This document shows, one piece after another, positions 18,250-27,206 of a stretch of 64,000 bases of DNA. The stretch lies in assembly GCA_946479745.1 (NCBI GenBank), contig CAMLGZ010000011.1:40173-104172 (forward strand), written 5' to 3'. A program made the translations under genes and the position numbers. The notes under the pieces are model-generated. The model worked only from the letters and a program-made list of their open reading frames with translations. It searched no databases and was not told the origin of the DNA. Position 1 is the stretch's first letter. Every line of letters begins with the position of its first letter. The stretch is from an uncultured Pseudoxanthomonas sp. GTDB lineage: Bacteria > Pseudomonadota > Gammaproteobacteria > Xanthomonadales > Xanthomonadaceae.

Positions 18250-18312
18250 TGGGTTCTCCTCAGGTAGGGACGGCACGGCATACGCAACAAAACGAAACCG
18301 AGCCTAGCGCAT

Positions 18313-18348
18313 ATTTCGTTTCGCATCAATAGCGAAATGTAACGAAAT
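18313..18348. promoter_or_regulatory. Probable operator of the DeoR-type regulator
   Basis: ATTTCGTT (18313-18320) is the inverted copy of AACGAAAT (18341-18348). An inner pair, TTTCGC (18319-18324) and GCGAAA (18332-18337), is nested within it. A further AACGAAA lies at 18291-18297. The site sits between the divergent receptor and regulator genes. The same AACGAAA occurs before the amidohydrolase/GH36 pair (20424-20430), so one regulator may read both regions. Confidence 0.5.
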
Positions 18349-18382
18349 GTCAGATAATTCTATGCACCCCAAGGAGCTCCCC

Positions 18383-19162
18383 ATGATCGCCACCCGCGAC
18401 ACCAGCCAGAGACGTCTGCAGATCAGCGAGCTGGTGCGCCAGCATGGCAGCGTGCAGGTCGCCGCGCTGGCCCAGCGCTTCGGGGTGAGCATGCAAACCG
18501 TGCGCAAGGACCTGCGCTACCTGACCGAACGCGGAGTCATGGCCCGCGCCTATGGCGGAGCGATCGACAGCGGCGTGGTCGGCGGCGTGCCGGCCGAGCC
18601 GCCCTACGAAGCCAAGCGCACCGTCTTCCTGAACGAGAAGCGCCGCATCGGCCAGCGCGCCGCGGCCATGGTCAAGGCCGGCGACACCATTGCCATCGAC
18701 TCGGGCACCACCGCCATCCAGCTGGCCGAAGCGATGCCCAACATCGAGGTGACCGTGGTCACCAACGATTTCGGTGTGCTGACCGCGCTGACCTCCAAGA
18801 GCAACATCAACATCGTCATGCTGGGCGGCGAACTGAGACGCAAGAACATGGCTTTCTATGGCGGCCTGACCGTGGAAGCGCTGGGCGCCTTGCACGTGGA
18901 CATGCTGTTCCTGGGCGTGGACGGCTTCGACCTGGAGCGAGGCATCACCACCCACTACGAACCCGAAGCCATGCTCAACCGCAAGATGGTCGAGGCCGCG
19001 CGCATGGTGGTCGCCATTTCCGACAGTTCCAAGTTCGGCAAGATCTGCCTGCACCGGATCATCCCGGTCAGCGACCTCAACGTGCTGATCACCGATACCA
19101 ATGCGCCGGAAGAGATCCGTCAGGCCAGCCATCAGCTCGGTTTCGAGCTGATGCTGGCCTAA
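18383..19162 (+). CDS. DeoR-family transcriptional regulator (AgaR-like)
   Basis: The product has 259 residues. An N-terminal helix-turn-helix (VAALAQRFGVSMQTVRKDLR, about residues 24-45) precedes a DeoR C-terminal sugar-phosphate sensing domain with IDSGTTAIQLAE and VMLGGELRR. I chose the ATG preceded by AAGGAG six bases upstream; an upstream in-frame ATG lacks a ribosome site. DeoR proteins are usually repressors relieved by a phosphorylated sugar. The flanking AgaS, KbaZ and sugar kinase genes suggest a phosphorylated amino sugar as effector. It is divergent from the TonB receptor, convergent with the amidohydrolase, and probably autoregulated through the 18313-18348 site. Confidence 0.9.
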   Translation: MIATRDTSQRRLQISELVRQHGSVQVAALAQRFGVSMQTVRKDLRYLTERGVMARAYGGAIDSGVVGGVPAEPPYEAKRTVFLNEKRRIGQRAAAMVKAGDTIAIDSGTTAIQLAEAMPNIEVTVVTNDFGVLTALTSKSNINIVMLGGELRRKNMAFYGGLTVEALGALHVDMLFLGVDGFDLERGITTHYEPEAMLNRKMVEAARMVVAISDSSKFGKICLHRIIPVSDLNVLITDTNAPEEIRQASHQLGFELMLA

Positions 19163-19200
19163 AGCGAGGCGTCCTTATCCCTGGCTCGTGGTCGTAGGGC

Positions 19201-19261
19201 GTAGGAGCGACGTAAGTCGCGAAACCACGCAAGATTATTTCGCGACTTACGTCGCTCCTAC
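19201..19261. repeat. SMAG/REP-like inverted repeat with terminal GTAG
   Basis: Two perfect 24-base arms (19201-19224 and 19238-19261) begin or end with GTAGGAGCGACG and are separated by 13 bases. It lies between two convergent genes, where it could act as a bidirectional terminator. The GTAG terminus and layout resemble SMAG elements of Stenotrophomonas; a related family occurs at 54041-54109. Confidence 0.8.
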
Positions 19262-19278
19262 GTACCCCTACATCGCTC

Positions 19279-20403
19279 CTATGGCGTTCCCGGCACGAAT
19301 TCGCGCACCGAATTGGCGTAATAGATCTTGTCGATCACCGCGCGTGGCAGCGCCAGGCCCGGCACTTCCGCGTGCAGGACTTCCACCCGCTGGGTTTCGC
19401 CCGTGGCCAGGTAGCGCCAATCCGCGGTCCATACCGCGTGCGTTTCGCGCTTGAATTCCGCGGGATCCGCGTCCGGTCCGAAGGTCAGGTCGGTGCCATA
19501 CAGAAGGCGGTCCTGGTAGCGGATGAAGAAGTTGCGCACCTTTTCGCGATCGCGCACCGACTGGTACTGCACCTGGCTCATGCGCGCGGCCAGGTCCACA
19601 TTGGCGTTGGGGTAGCGATCCAGGAACGCGGCCAGCCGGTCCACGTCGTATTCCAGGCTGCCCATGTGCGCGCCGACGAAGCGCAGCTGCGGATGTGCGG
19701 CGACGAAGCGGTCGCGCGCGGCGATCTGGTCCTCGTAGCCGGGCTGGTCCGGATGCAGGTACATGTGATACTCGGGATGGTTGCGGAAGTACTCGCGGTC
19801 GTTGTCGGTGGTCATCTGCTCCAGCGGTAGCCAGCAATTGTGCGGCTCGCCCTGATGGCCAATCAGGGCCAAGCCCAGCGCGCCGATCTTGTCGGCCACC
19901 GGCGACAGGCCCGGTGTATCGAGCATGATCAGCTTGCCGTCGGCATCCTTCTCCACCATGCCGACGTTCTTCCAGATCTTGACCGCGCGGGCACCGAGTT
20001 TGGCGTCGCGGGCGAGACCTGCCTCCACTGCCTGCGTCCAGCCGGGCATGCCGAAACCGCGCATGGAAAAGGTGGTGGCCCAGTGGAAGCGTTGCGGATC
20101 CGCCTTGAGCAGCGCCAGCGCGGCGTCGCGCTGCAGGGCCACGCTGGGGAACGCCGGGTAATCGACATTGATCGACATCAGCTCGAAGCCGTCGGCGCGG
20201 GCCTGCTCGAGGAAGGCCGCGCTCTTCGAATTGGAATGCACATGCGCGTCGTACTTGCGCACTTTTGCGAAGTCGGCCATCGAATAGGCGTCGCCGGCAG
20301 CGGCCTGATCCGCCACAGCCGGTGCGGGGGCGGCCGCGGCAGCAGAGAAGGAGACGAGACAGGCAATCAGGAACCCGGCCAGGTTGCGCGGAAGTGCGGT
20401 CAT
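19279..20403 (-). CDS. Secreted amidohydrolase-family (TIM-barrel) metal hydrolase
   Basis: The product has 374 residues with a signal peptide (ending near VSFSAAAAAP). Metal-site motifs are KYDAHVHSN (HxH near residue 52), LIGHQGEPHN, FVGAHMGS and LLYGTDL. These fit the Amidohydro_2 branch, which holds lactonases, decarboxylases and other hydrolases. It is divergent from the GH36 operon, with AACGAAA in the shared 112-base promoter region, so it is likely co-regulated. The reaction is unknown. One untested idea is deacetylation or trimming of a released amino sugar in the periplasm, because no cytoplasmic deacetylase gene is present in the cluster. Confidence 0.8.
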   Translation of the reverse strand: MTALPRNLAGFLIACLVSFSAAAAAPAPAVADQAAAGDAYSMADFAKVRKYDAHVHSNSKSAAFLEQARADGFELMSINVDYPAFPSVALQRDAALALLKADPQRFHWATTFSMRGFGMPGWTQAVEAGLARDAKLGARAVKIWKNVGMVEKDADGKLIMLDTPGLSPVADKIGALGLALIGHQGEPHNCWLPLEQMTTDNDREYFRNHPEYHMYLHPDQPGYEDQIAARDRFVAAHPQLRFVGAHMGSLEYDVDRLAAFLDRYPNANVDLAARMSQVQYQSVRDREKVRNFFIRYQDRLLYGTDLTFGPDADPAEFKRETHAVWTADWRYLATGETQRVEVLHAEVPGLALPRAVIDKIYYANSVREFVPGTP

Positions 20404-20515
20404 TGCATCGCCTCAAGTAAGATAACGAAACTTATTACCACCATATCGCAACAAAACGCTTGCATCAACCCGAAGCCATGGCGGACAATCGCCGCACCTC
20501 GACCGGAAAGCCGCC
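20404..20515. promoter_or_regulatory. Divergent promoter region of amidohydrolase and GH36 operon
   Basis: These 112 bases separate two divergent starts. They hold AACGAAA (20424-20430) and ACAAAACG (20451-20458), which resemble the repeats near the regulator gene at 18291-18348. This is the likely control point for both transcripts; no clean -35/-10 pair stands out. Confidence 0.4.
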
Positions 20516-22615
20516 ATGCCCCCGATGGGACGACGCACCGTATTAAAGCTCGTGGCCGGCGGCGTGGCTGGCGGAGTCGCCTGGGCCACCCTGCCCTGGG
20601 CGCAGTCTGCGGCCGTCAGTGGCGGCAAACGCGCCGCGGCGACCGTGCAGGACCGGGCGCTGACGCTTTCCTTCGATACGCGCCTGCATACGGCGCTCGC
20701 ATCGGGCGGCAAATCCCTCACGCCCTTCCAGCCCAGCGAGAGCCTGTTGCTGGCCGATGGTGCAGCGGAAGACTTCACGCTGACCGGTCAGCACGAACTT
20801 GCTCTGAACGACCCGCGCCACGGGGCTGGCCACCAGCTCATCGTCACTGGCCGATCTTCGCGCGGTATCGAGAAACAGGTCGCGGTGACTTTCTTCGACC
20901 GCCTGCCCGGCATGGCCGTGTTGCAGACCCGCTACCGCAACGACGGCGCCAGCAAGCTTGAGATCGCCGGCTGGCGCAACGGCGCCCATGAACTGGCCGA
21001 AGCACCGGGCGGTTTCTGGAGTTTTTCGGGCGCCACCCACACCGACCGCCGCGACTGGGTGCAGCCGCTCAAGGCCGGCTTCGATCAGCGCAACACCTTG
21101 TCCATGGATTCCTCCGACTACGGCGGCGGCACTCCGGTAGCCAACCTGTGGCGCCGCGATATAGGCCTGGCCGTGGGCCACGTCGAGCCCGTTGCGCGAA
21201 TGCTGGACCTGCCGGTGCGCAAGACCGCGCACGGCGGCAGCATCGCGATCGAATCGACGCAGACCTCGGCGCTGGAACCGGGACAGACACTGGTCACCGA
21301 ACGCACGCTGCTGGCCGTGCATACCGGCGATCATTTCGCGCCGCTGCAGCAGTACCGGCAGTTCATGCAGACCGAGGGTCTGCAGGGTCCCAAGCCGCCG
21401 GAGTCCGCGTTCGCGCCGATCTGGTGCGCATGGGGATACGAGCGCGACTTCAATGTCGAACAGATCCTGGCCACGCTGCCCAAGGCGCGCGAGCTGGGTT
21501 TCGAATGGGCGGTGCTGGACGACGGCTGGCAAACCAACGAGGGCGACTGGCGTATCGACAAGCGCAAGTTCCCGCGTGGCGAGGCGGACATGCGCGATTT
21601 CGTGAAGAAAATCCGCGCGCAGGGCATGCGCCCGCGCCTTTGGCTGGCGCCGCTGGCCGCCGATCCCGGCAGCGATGTGCTGCACGAGCATGCGGACATG
21701 CTGCTGCTGGACCAGAACGGCGCCTTCCAGACCGTCACCTGGTGGAATGCGCTCACCCAGTGTCCTGCGTACCAGCCGACCATCGATTTCTACGTGGCGC
21801 TGGTGAAGAAGATCATCGGCGACTGGGGCTTCGAAGGACTCAAGCTGGACGGCCAGCATTTGAATGCGGTGGCGCCCTGCTACAACCCGGCGCACAAGCA
21901 CGCGCATCCCACCGATTCGGTCGAAGGCCTGGCCAAATTCTGGCAGGCGATCTACGACGCCGCTCACCAAGCCAACCCGGAAGCAGTGGTGGAGCTGTGC
22001 CCCTGCGGCACCGCATTCGCCTTCCATAACCTGCCTGCGACCGATCAGTATCCGTCTTCGGATCCGTTGTCTTCCTGGCAGGTGCGCAGCAAGGGCAAGT
22101 CGGTCAAGGCATTGATGGGCGACCGCAGCAGCTATGCGGGCGATCACGTGGAATTGTCGGACGGCCGCGACGATTTCGCTTCCAGCGTCGGCATCGGCGC
22201 GGTGATCTCTTCCAAGTTCACCTGGCCCAAGGACACCGACCATCCCACCGCGCCGCTGCCTCCTGGCGGCTATGTGCTGACCCCTGAGCGCGAAGCGCTG
22301 TGGCGCAAGTGGGTGGGGTTGTACAAGCAGCACATGCTGCCCAAGGGCGAGTACCTGGGCACGCTTTACGACATCGGTTTCGACAAACCCGAAGCGCATG
22401 CCATCGCCAAGGACGGAACGCTGTACTACACGTTCTATGCCGACGATTGGGACGGCGACGTGCAATTGCGCGGCCTGGGCGCGGGCCGCTACCGGGTGCG
22501 CGACCTGTTCAACGAACAGGATCTGGGCGAAGTGGAAGCGGACTCCAATAGCTTGAAGCTGGCGTTCAAGCGCTTCGCGATGCTGCAGGCCACGCCGTCA
22601 GGAAGCAACGCATGA
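20516..22615 (+). CDS. GH36 alpha-galactosidase / alpha-N-acetylgalactosaminidase
   Basis: The product has 699 residues. The N-terminus carries a Tat-like signal (RRTVLKLVAGGVAGGVAWA). A beta-supersandwich domain fills about residues 40-300. The catalytic barrel has EWAVLDDGWQ, GLKLDGQ (candidate nucleophile Asp445) and SSDPLSSWQ (candidate acid/base Asp516). The family contains alpha-galactosidases and also alpha-N-acetylgalactosaminidases such as AagA of Clostridium perfringens. It heads a plus-strand operon; the permease start overlaps its stop as ATGA. With the GalNAc-type genes downstream, terminal alpha-GalNAc is the likely target, but galactose cannot be excluded from sequence alone. 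An ATG three codons further in is an alternative start. Confidence 0.88.
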   Translation: MPPMGRRTVLKLVAGGVAGGVAWATLPWAQSAAVSGGKRAAATVQDRALTLSFDTRLHTALASGGKSLTPFQPSESLLLADGAAEDFTLTGQHELALNDPRHGAGHQLIVTGRSSRGIEKQVAVTFFDRLPGMAVLQTRYRNDGASKLEIAGWRNGAHELAEAPGGFWSFSGATHTDRRDWVQPLKAGFDQRNTLSMDSSDYGGGTPVANLWRRDIGLAVGHVEPVARMLDLPVRKTAHGGSIAIESTQTSALEPGQTLVTERTLLAVHTGDHFAPLQQYRQFMQTEGLQGPKPPESAFAPIWCAWGYERDFNVEQILATLPKARELGFEWAVLDDGWQTNEGDWRIDKRKFPRGEADMRDFVKKIRAQGMRPRLWLAPLAADPGSDVLHEHADMLLLDQNGAFQTVTWWNALTQCPAYQPTIDFYVALVKKIIGDWGFEGLKLDGQHLNAVAPCYNPAHKHAHPTDSVEGLAKFWQAIYDAAHQANPEAVVELCPCGTAFAFHNLPATDQYPSSDPLSSWQVRSKGKSVKALMGDRSSYAGDHVELSDGRDDFASSVGIGAVISSKFTWPKDTDHPTAPLPPGGYVLTPEREALWRKWVGLYKQHMLPKGEYLGTLYDIGFDKPEAHAIAKDGTLYYTFYADDWDGDVQLRGLGAGRYRVRDLFNEQDLGEVEADSNSLKLAFKRFAMLQATPSGSNA

Positions 22616-23538
22616 GTGCAGCTTCGATAGACAACAAGGGACGCGCGCGCCGTCGTCCCTGGCTGGCCTTCGCGCTGGCCACGGTAGCGTTGTGGGGCGT
22701 GTGGGGCGCGCTGGCCGGACTGTCCGCCCAGCATGGATTTCCCGACACGCTGGTGTACTGCGTGTGGGCGTTGACCATGATTCCGCCAGCGCTGTACATC
22801 TTGTGGCGCAACGGCTGGAAACTGGAACGTTCGCCGCGCGCGATCGCGTACGGCATGACTATCGGCCTGCTGGGCGCGGGCGGGCAGATGTTGCTGTTCC
22901 ACACGCTGACTATCGGGCCGGCGTACTTCGTGTTCCCGATCATCTCGCTGTCGCCGGTGGTGACCATTGCCCTGTCCTTCCTGTTGCTGCGCGAACGCAC
23001 GGGCTGGCTGGGTACGCTGGGCATAGTGCTGGCGCTGGTGGCGCTGCCGCTGCTGGATCTGTCTTTCGGCCGCGGCGCGACCGAAGGCCTGGGCTGGTTC
23101 CTGCAATCGCTGCTGATCATGCTGGCCTGGGGCGTGCAGGCCTATTTCATGCGCCTGGCCAACCACACGGTCAGCGCGGAAAGCATCTTCTTCTACATGA
23201 CCGTGGGCGCGCTGCTGCTGGCGCCGGTGGCGTGGGCGATGACCGACTTCACCCAGCCGATCAACCTGGGTCTGGACGGGCCATGGATGACCGCAGGAAT
23301 ACAGCTGCTCAACGCCGTCGGCGCGTTGACCCTGGTCTACGCCTTCCGCCATGGCAAGGCGATCGTGGTCGCGCCTTTGACCAATGCAGGCGCACCGCTG
23401 GTGACCGCCGTGCTCTCGCTGATCTTCGCCAGCGTGGTGCCGGGCCCATTGAAAATCGTCGGCCTGGTCCTGGCCCTCATCGCCTCCCTGCTGCTGGTGC
23501 TCGAACCCGAGCGCGACGCGGCCGCACCGCTTACCTGA
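22612..23538 (+). CDS. DMT-superfamily (EamA-like) sugar permease
   Basis: The product has 308 residues with about ten hydrophobic segments arranged as two repeated halves of five. The first starts at WLAFALATVALWGVWGALAG and the second at LGWFLQSLLIMLAWGVQAYF. This is the drug/metabolite transporter fold. Its ATG overlaps the GH36 stop by four bases and it is followed by amino-sugar catabolism genes. It is therefore the probable inner-membrane importer of the sugar released by the glycosidases. GalNAc or galactosamine as cargo is inferred from context only. Confidence 0.85.
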   Translation: MSAASIDNKGRARRRPWLAFALATVALWGVWGALAGLSAQHGFPDTLVYCVWALTMIPPALYILWRNGWKLERSPRAIAYGMTIGLLGAGGQMLLFHTLTIGPAYFVFPIISLSPVVTIALSFLLLRERTGWLGTLGIVLALVALPLLDLSFGRGATEGLGWFLQSLLIMLAWGVQAYFMRLANHTVSAESIFFYMTVGALLLAPVAWAMTDFTQPINLGLDGPWMTAGIQLLNAVGALTLVYAFRHGKAIVVAPLTNAGAPLVTAVLSLIFASVVPGPLKIVGLVLALIASLLLVLEPERDAAAPLT

Positions 23539-23553
23539 CCGGATCTCCCTCGC

Positions 23554-24843
23554 ATGCACGTCCTGCTAGACCTCATCGCCCGCCACAAACAGGGACGCGC
23601 CCTCGGCGTGACTTCGCTGTGCTCGGCGCATCCCATCGTCATCGAGGCCAGCTTGTTCCACGCGCAGCGCACCGGTCAGGAATTTTTACTGTTCGAAGCC
23701 ACCTGCAACCAGGTCAACCAGGACGGCGGCTACACCGGCATGAAGCCGGCGGATTTCGTGCGCTTCGTGCACGGCATCGCCGACCGCGTCGGTTTCGACC
23801 GCGCACGCATCGCGCTGGGCGGCGATCATCTGGGTCCCAATCCCTGGACCTCGCTGGATGCCGCTGCGGCCATGGACAAGGCCGAGACGATGGTCGCCGC
23901 GTATGTGGCGGCCGGCTTCCGCAAGATTCACCTGGATTGTTCGATGGCCTGCAGCGGCGACCCGGAACCGCTGCCGGAAGCGGAGATCGTGCGCCGCGCG
24001 GTGCGCCTGTGCCAGGCTGCGGAAACCGCGCATGCGCAGGCGGGCGGCGAAGCACCGGTATATGTGATCGGCACCGAGGTGCCCGTGCCAGGCGGCGCGA
24101 CCGAATCGATAGAAGGCCTTGCCGTCACCACGCCGAAGGACGCGCTCACCACTATCGACGCACACCGTGAGGCATTCGCCGCCGCCGGGCTGGAGTCGGC
24201 ATGGCAGCGCGTCATCGCTTCCGTAGTGCAGCCCGGTGTGGAATTCGATCATCACAGCGTGATCGATTATCAGCCCGACGCCGCACGCACGCTGAGCCAG
24301 GCGATAGAAGACGTGCCGAACATGGTCTTCGAAGCGCATTCCACCGACTACCAGACCCGCGACGCACTCGCGGCGCTGGTGCGCGACCATTTCGCCATCC
24401 TCAAAGTCGGCCCGGGGCTGACCTTCGCCTTGCGCGAAGCGTTGTGGGCATTGGATGCGATCGAACACGAATGGATCGATGCGCCGCAGCGGGCAAACCT
24501 GCGCCAGGTCGCCCTCGAACGCATGCGCGAGCAACCCGGTCATTGGCGCCGTTATTACCACAGCCAGGACGATGCGCTATCCATCGACCTGCAATACAGC
24601 CTGAGCGACCGCATCCGCTATTACTGGCCCGACCCGGTCATCGAACAGGCGCGCCAGCGACTGTTCGCCAACCTGCAGGCCAATCCGCCGCCGATCTCGC
24701 TGATCAGCCAGTTCCTTCCCCACGCACTGCACGCGCTACGTACCGGGACCGCCAGCAACGACCCGCTGTCCCTGGCCATGGCGCATATCGGTGCCGTACT
24801 CGACGACTATTACCATGCATGCCATGACCAACAAGACCACTGA
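23554..24843 (+). CDS. kbaZ: Tagatose-bisphosphate aldolase-associated protein, GatZ/KbaZ family
   Basis: The product has 429 residues and the full-length GatZ/KbaZ/AgaZ fold. Typical blocks are IARHKQGRALGVTSLCSAHP, FEATCNQVNQDGGYTGM, IALGGDHLGPNPW and LKVGPGLTFALREALWALD. Members support or stabilise tagatose-1,6-bisphosphate aldolase. In Shewanella-type GalNAc clusters the AgaZ form was proposed to be the tagatose-6-phosphate kinase. No separate aldolase subunit (GatY/KbaY) is in the window, which makes the AgaZ role attractive here. It lies between the permease and agaS; its 3' end overlaps the agaS start. Confidence 0.88.
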   Translation: MHVLLDLIARHKQGRALGVTSLCSAHPIVIEASLFHAQRTGQEFLLFEATCNQVNQDGGYTGMKPADFVRFVHGIADRVGFDRARIALGGDHLGPNPWTSLDAAAAMDKAETMVAAYVAAGFRKIHLDCSMACSGDPEPLPEAEIVRRAVRLCQAAETAHAQAGGEAPVYVIGTEVPVPGGATESIEGLAVTTPKDALTTIDAHREAFAAAGLESAWQRVIASVVQPGVEFDHHSVIDYQPDAARTLSQAIEDVPNMVFEAHSTDYQTRDALAALVRDHFAILKVGPGLTFALREALWALDAIEHEWIDAPQRANLRQVALERMREQPGHWRRYYHSQDDALSIDLQYSLSDRIRYYWPDPVIEQARQRLFANLQANPPPISLISQFLPHALHALRTGTASNDPLSLAMAHIGAVLDDYYHACHDQQDH

Positions 24844-25990
24844 ACATCTGGGCGTACCGGAAGCGGACCTGCTCGCCTCGGGTGCAATCTGGACCGCGCG
24901 CGAGATCGAACAGCAGCCGCGCATGCTGCAGCAGACGCATGAGCTGCTCTCGGCCATGCGCGAGCGCATCCAATCCTTCGTCGCGCCCATCGCCGGCAAC
25001 CCCGGCGCCCGCATCATCCTCACCGGTGCCGGCACTTCGTCCTACATCGGCCAATGCCTGGCGCCGCTACTGGACCGTCAACTGGCCGCACGCGTGGATG
25101 CGGTGCCCACCACCGATCTGGTCAGCGCTCCCTATCTCTATCTCGATCCCGCGCAGCCCTTGCTGCTGGTGTCGTTCGGCCGCTCGGGCAACAGCCCAGA
25201 AAGCCTGGCGGCGGTGGCACTGGCCGAGTCGCTGGTCCGCGACGTGCGCCATCTGGTGGTGACCTGCAATGCCGAAGGCGCACTCAACACTGTCCCGGCG
25301 CGTGAGTCGATGACTCTGCTGCTGCCGGAAGAAACCCACGACACCAGTTTCGCCATGACCTCCAGTTTCAGCTGCATGCTGTACGCCACGCTGATCGCCT
25401 TCAGCGATGCGCAGGCGCTCGACGACCGGATCGGGCCGATCGCGCTGGCGACCGAGGGCGTGATCAGCGAGTCGCGACTGTCGCTGCAGGAGCTTGCTTT
25501 GCACGGTTTCGACCGTGTGGTCTATCTGGGTAGCGGCCTGTTCCAGGGCCTGGCCCGCGAAGCGGCGCTGAAACTCGGCGAACTTACCAATGGCGCGGTC
25601 GCCACCTGCTTCGATTCGCCGCTGGGCTTCCGGCACGGACCCAAGACCTTCATCACCGACAGGACCCTGGTGATGGTGTTCGTTTCCAATGACCCACTCA
25701 CGCGTCAGTACGACCACGACCTGCTCGACGAATTGCGCCAGGACGGCTGCGCGGCACGCATCATCGAAGTCGCCGCGCAGCGACGCGAGCCGCAGGCGCC
25801 GGACACGCTGCTGGTTCCCGGCATGTCCACGGCGAGCGATATCGATCTGCTGTGGCCGTATGTGGCCGTCGCGCAGATCTACGCCTTCAACGCCTCGCGC
25901 GCACTGGGTTTATCGCCCGATAGTCCCAACAAGCAGGGCACGGTGAATCGTGTCGTGCAGGGCGTCAGGATCCATTCGATCACGCCATGA
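24824..25990 (+). CDS. agaS: Galactosamine-6-phosphate deaminase/isomerase AgaS (SIS domains)
   Basis: The product has 388 residues with two SIS domains. The first holds ILTGAGTSSYIGQCLAPLL and LLVSFGRSGNSPESLAA. The second holds VVYLGSGLFQGLAREAALKL and SPLGFRHGPKTFI. AgaS converts galactosamine-6-phosphate to tagatose-6-phosphate with release of ammonia. I chose the ATG that begins MTNKTTEHLG; an ATG three codons upstream is also possible. Either start overlaps the kbaZ stop by 20-29 bases. Its stop overlaps the kinase start as ATGA, so kbaZ, agaS and the kinase are translationally coupled. Confidence 0.92.
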   Translation: MTNKTTEHLGVPEADLLASGAIWTAREIEQQPRMLQQTHELLSAMRERIQSFVAPIAGNPGARIILTGAGTSSYIGQCLAPLLDRQLAARVDAVPTTDLVSAPYLYLDPAQPLLLVSFGRSGNSPESLAAVALAESLVRDVRHLVVTCNAEGALNTVPARESMTLLLPEETHDTSFAMTSSFSCMLYATLIAFSDAQALDDRIGPIALATEGVISESRLSLQELALHGFDRVVYLGSGLFQGLAREAALKLGELTNGAVATCFDSPLGFRHGPKTFITDRTLVMVFVSNDPLTRQYDHDLLDELRQDGCAARIIEVAAQRREPQAPDTLLVPGMSTASDIDLLWPYVAVAQIYAFNASRALGLSPDSPNKQGTVNRVVQGVRIHSITP

Positions 25991-26949
25991 GCGCACCCGA
26001 TTGCTTCCTTGGCGTGGACGGCGGCGGCACCAAGACGCGCTTCGCATTGATCGATGGCGATGGCCGCCTGCTTGCAGAGGCGCAGCACGGGACGACCTAT
26101 CACCCGCAGGTGGGACTGGACGGCGTTCGCGAAATTCTCCGCGCCGGCATCGAGCAGGTACTGTTGGAGGCGGGCGTGCAAATCAGCGTCATCCGCCATG
26201 CGTTCTTCGGCTTGCCTGCCTACGGCGAAGACAGCGAAGCGACGGCGAAGCTGCAGGCCATTCCGCGCGAGCTGCTGGGCCACGACCGTTACGCCTGCGA
26301 CAACGACATGGTCTGCGGCTGGGCGGGATCGCTGGCCTGTGCGGACGGCATCAACATCGTCGCCGGCACCGGTTCCATCGGCTATGGGCAGCGCCAGGGT
26401 CACGCCGCGCGTTCGGGTGGATGGGGCGAAGCGTTTTCGGACGAGGGCTCGGCGTACTGGATCGCCGCGCAGGGCCTCAACGTCTATTCGCGCATGAGCG
26501 ACGGCCGTCTGCCGAAGGGGCCGTTGCATGCGGTGTTCAACCAGGAACTCGGCCTGGGCAACGATCTGGATATCTGCGCCCGCGTGTATGGCGAGCAAGC
26601 CCTGAGCCGCGGCGACTTCGCCAAGCTTTCCTTGCTGGTGGCCAAGGCGGCACGTCTGGGCGATGCGAACGCGGCGAACATCTACACGCAGGCCGGAGAC
26701 GAGCTGGCCCAGATCGCCGATTCCCTGCGCCGGGCGCTGGACTTTAGTGCCGGCGAAACTGTTCCGCTTTCCTATTCGGGCGGCGCGTTCAGCGCCGGCG
26801 AACTGCTGCTGGCCCCGTTCAAGGAAGCGCTGCATCGTGCCTGCCCGGCATTCGAACTGCGGTCCCCGATACACGAACCGCACTATGGCGCGGCGCTGTA
26901 CGCGGCTAAGCTGTCCCGGCGCTCGATCCTCTCCCGGCAAGGCGGCTAG
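25987..26949 (+). CDS. BadF/BcrA-type amino-sugar kinase (AgaK/NagK-like)
   Basis: The product has 320 residues with the ASKHA ATPase signature: phosphate-1 loop FLGVDGGGTKTRFALID at the N-terminus, catalytic-region CDNDMVCGWAG, and INIVAGTGSIGYG. The family includes N-acetylglucosamine kinases, and GalNAc kinases in aga clusters. It is the last gene of the operon, overlapping agaS by four bases. Phosphorylation of GalNAc or galactosamine at C6 would feed AgaS. If the substrate is GalNAc, a deacetylase (NagA/AgaA) must come from elsewhere, since none is encoded here. Confidence 0.85.
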   Translation: MSAPDCFLGVDGGGTKTRFALIDGDGRLLAEAQHGTTYHPQVGLDGVREILRAGIEQVLLEAGVQISVIRHAFFGLPAYGEDSEATAKLQAIPRELLGHDRYACDNDMVCGWAGSLACADGINIVAGTGSIGYGQRQGHAARSGGWGEAFSDEGSAYWIAAQGLNVYSRMSDGRLPKGPLHAVFNQELGLGNDLDICARVYGEQALSRGDFAKLSLLVAKAARLGDANAANIYTQAGDELAQIADSLRRALDFSAGETVPLSYSGGAFSAGELLLAPFKEALHRACPAFELRSPIHEPHYGAALYAAKLSRRSILSRQGG

Positions 26950-26960
26950 AAAGATCCGAG

Positions 26961-26986
26961 AAAAACCCCTGCCCGTGGGCAGGGGT
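26961..26986 (-). terminator. Intrinsic terminator, stronger on the minus strand
   Basis: ACCCCTGCCC (26965-26974) pairs with GGGCAGGGGT (26977-26986). On the minus strand four or five T follow. It sits 16 bases past the kinase stop, so it may end both the plus-strand aga operon and minus-strand transcripts from the csrA side. Confidence 0.6.
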
Positions 26987-27206
26987 GCTGGATCACGGGT
27001 GGAAATCCGCTCCAACCGGTGCAGGTTTTTCTGAGCGCGGCACTCAGCACCTAATCCGCGGACGGGCGGCTATCAGTTGGTCCCGTGCAGACCGCGCCGT
27101 CAGAACCCACACGGGCAATGTAGGGCGGGCACTGCCCGCCATCGTTCCATTACGCAAGGCACCCATGTATTTGCGGTTGCCAGCGCACAGGCATTGCGCC
27201 CCTTTC

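Noticed and set aside
15343..18267. Plus-strand open frame of 974 codons opposite the TonB receptor
   Set aside because: It is an exact shadow of the receptor gene, with no start signal or family match.
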